Of a DNA stretch of 64,000 nucleotides, positions 63,564 to 64,000 are shown in pieces. The notes beneath the pieces are model-generated. The model was not told the DNA's origin. It saw nothing but the letters and a program-made list of their open reading frames with translations, and ran no database searches. The translations under genes and the position numbers were made by a program. Position 1 is the stretch's first letter. Each line of letters begins with the position of its first letter. The stretch is taken from positions 1,850,001-1,914,000 of the forward strand of contig NZ_CP036275.1 in NCBI RefSeq assembly GCF_007747795.1, read 5' to 3'. This DNA comes from Maioricimonas rarisocia. GTDB lineage: Bacteria; Planctomycetota; Planctomycetia; Planctomycetales; Planctomycetaceae.

Positions 63564-64000
63564 TCACCAGCGGAGATTCTTCTGGGAACGATGACGCACA
63601 TAGATTGCGAGTCCGTTCAGGACCAGCAACACGACCAGCAGCACGACGATACCGGCGGCCGCCACATGCTGAAAATCGCTTTTCGCCTGTCGCACCCAGT
63701 TGAAGATCTGAATCGGAATCACCGTAAAGGTATCGAACGGCGCCCGCACCAGTGAAGAGGGATCGTCAAACACGACCTCGAGGCTGGTGATCTTGCCCGG
63801 GGCAAAACGGACGAATGTCATGGCCCCGATCATCACCAGTGGGGCCGTTTCGCCGAACGCCCGGGAGATCGCCAGGATCACTCCGGTCAGAATTCCCGGC
63901 AGGGCCGAGGGGAGAACCTGATGGCGAATCGTCTGCCACCGTGTGGCTCCGAGCGCCAGCGAGGCGTGTCTGAGCGATGGTGGAACCGCCCGCAGGGCCT
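63564..64000 (-). CDS. pstA: phosphate ABC transporter permease PstA (5' part beyond window)
   Basis: The visible 145 residues are the C-terminal half of PstA, one of two permease subunits. The frame is open to the window edge, where it reads [20 protein letters not shown]. The EAA-type loop continues through [20 protein letters not shown] and [15 protein letters not shown]. Two membrane helices follow, with [20 protein letters not shown] typical of PstA. The stop is at 63564, 7 nt before pstB. pstC and pstS are expected beyond the right edge. Confidence 0.95.
   Translation of the reverse strand, partial: ALRAVPPSLRHASLALGATRWQTIRHQVLPSALPGILTGVILAISRAFGETAPLVMIGAMTFVRFAPGKITSLEVVFDDPSSLVRAPFDTFTVIPIQIFNWVRQAKSDFQHVAAAGIVVLLVVLLVLNGLAIYVRHRSQKNLRW

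Overview
The window is a high-GC bacterial chromosome segment that looks like a marine or freshwater planctomycete. The diagnostic genes are a Tat-exported DUF1501 protein paired with a very large LamG/PSCyt2(DUF1549)/PSD1(DUF1553) protein, two formylglycine-type sulfatases (one fused to a DUF1080 domain), a Ser/Thr kinase with a C-terminal membrane region, an LptD-like outer-membrane protein, and a tRNA-Ile/tRNA-Ala pair with no adjacent 16S gene. No transposase, phage gene or CRISPR array was found. Genus cannot be fixed from the sequence alone.

Layout. 1-8,650 is a minus-strand information-processing block: tRNA-Ala and tRNA-Ile, then infC-rpmI-rplT-pheS, then rplY-pth-rpsF-ssb-rplI-dnaB (rpsR is missing from its usual place). 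8,877-16,939 is a planctomycete secreted-protein block: DUF1501, an ankyrin-repeat protein and the LamG/PSCyt2/PSD1 protein on the minus strand, with a divergent sulfatase-DUF1080 fusion. 17,340-23,546 is a polyamine module: arginine decarboxylase (speA) diverging from a deoxyhypusine-synthase-like gene, aguB, aguA and an acyltransferase gene. 23,565-29,179 holds a membrane Ser/Thr kinase, coaE, rho with a structured leader, ribH and nusB. 29,339-35,229 carries a PhyH oxygenase and an oxaloacetate-decarboxylase-type Na+ pump (oadG-oadB-oadA) that is split by a lower-GC gene encoding a HEPN-motif protein. 35,421-41,297 is a sulfatase-moxR-DUF58-BatA/VWA operon. 41,839-45,399 is lptD plus a DgkA-like gene behind a near-perfect sigma-70 promoter. 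45,836-52,896 is mainly plus strand: a zinc peptidase, phosphoglycerate mutase, an aldolase (minus), cysQ, an SLC13-type transporter and a glycosyltransferase. 52,917-54,293 is a four-copy, ~347-bp tandem array made of palindromes. 54,299-61,136 holds a lipoprotein, xdhC, a Gfo/Idh/MocA oxidoreductase, a beta-lactamase-family protein, an SDR and a winged-helix AAA+ ATPase. 61,228-64,000 is the phosphate module (pstA partial, pstB, phoU, PhoB-type regulator).

How the genes work together. SpeA, AguA and AguB give arginine -> agmatine -> N-carbamoylputrescine -> putrescine, and the DHS-like enzyme could extend this to a longer polyamine. The Oad genes would couple decarboxylation to Na+ export. 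The sulfatases release sulfate, which the SLC13 carrier could import, with CysQ protecting sulfate assimilation. The Pst/PhoU/PhoB genes handle phosphate uptake and signalling.

The most interesting items are the HEPN-motif gene inserted into the Na+-pump operon, the mosaic tandem palindrome array together with the same palindromes scattered elsewhere in the window, the structured pyrimidine-rich rho leader, and the DHS-like gene inside an agmatine-route operon.
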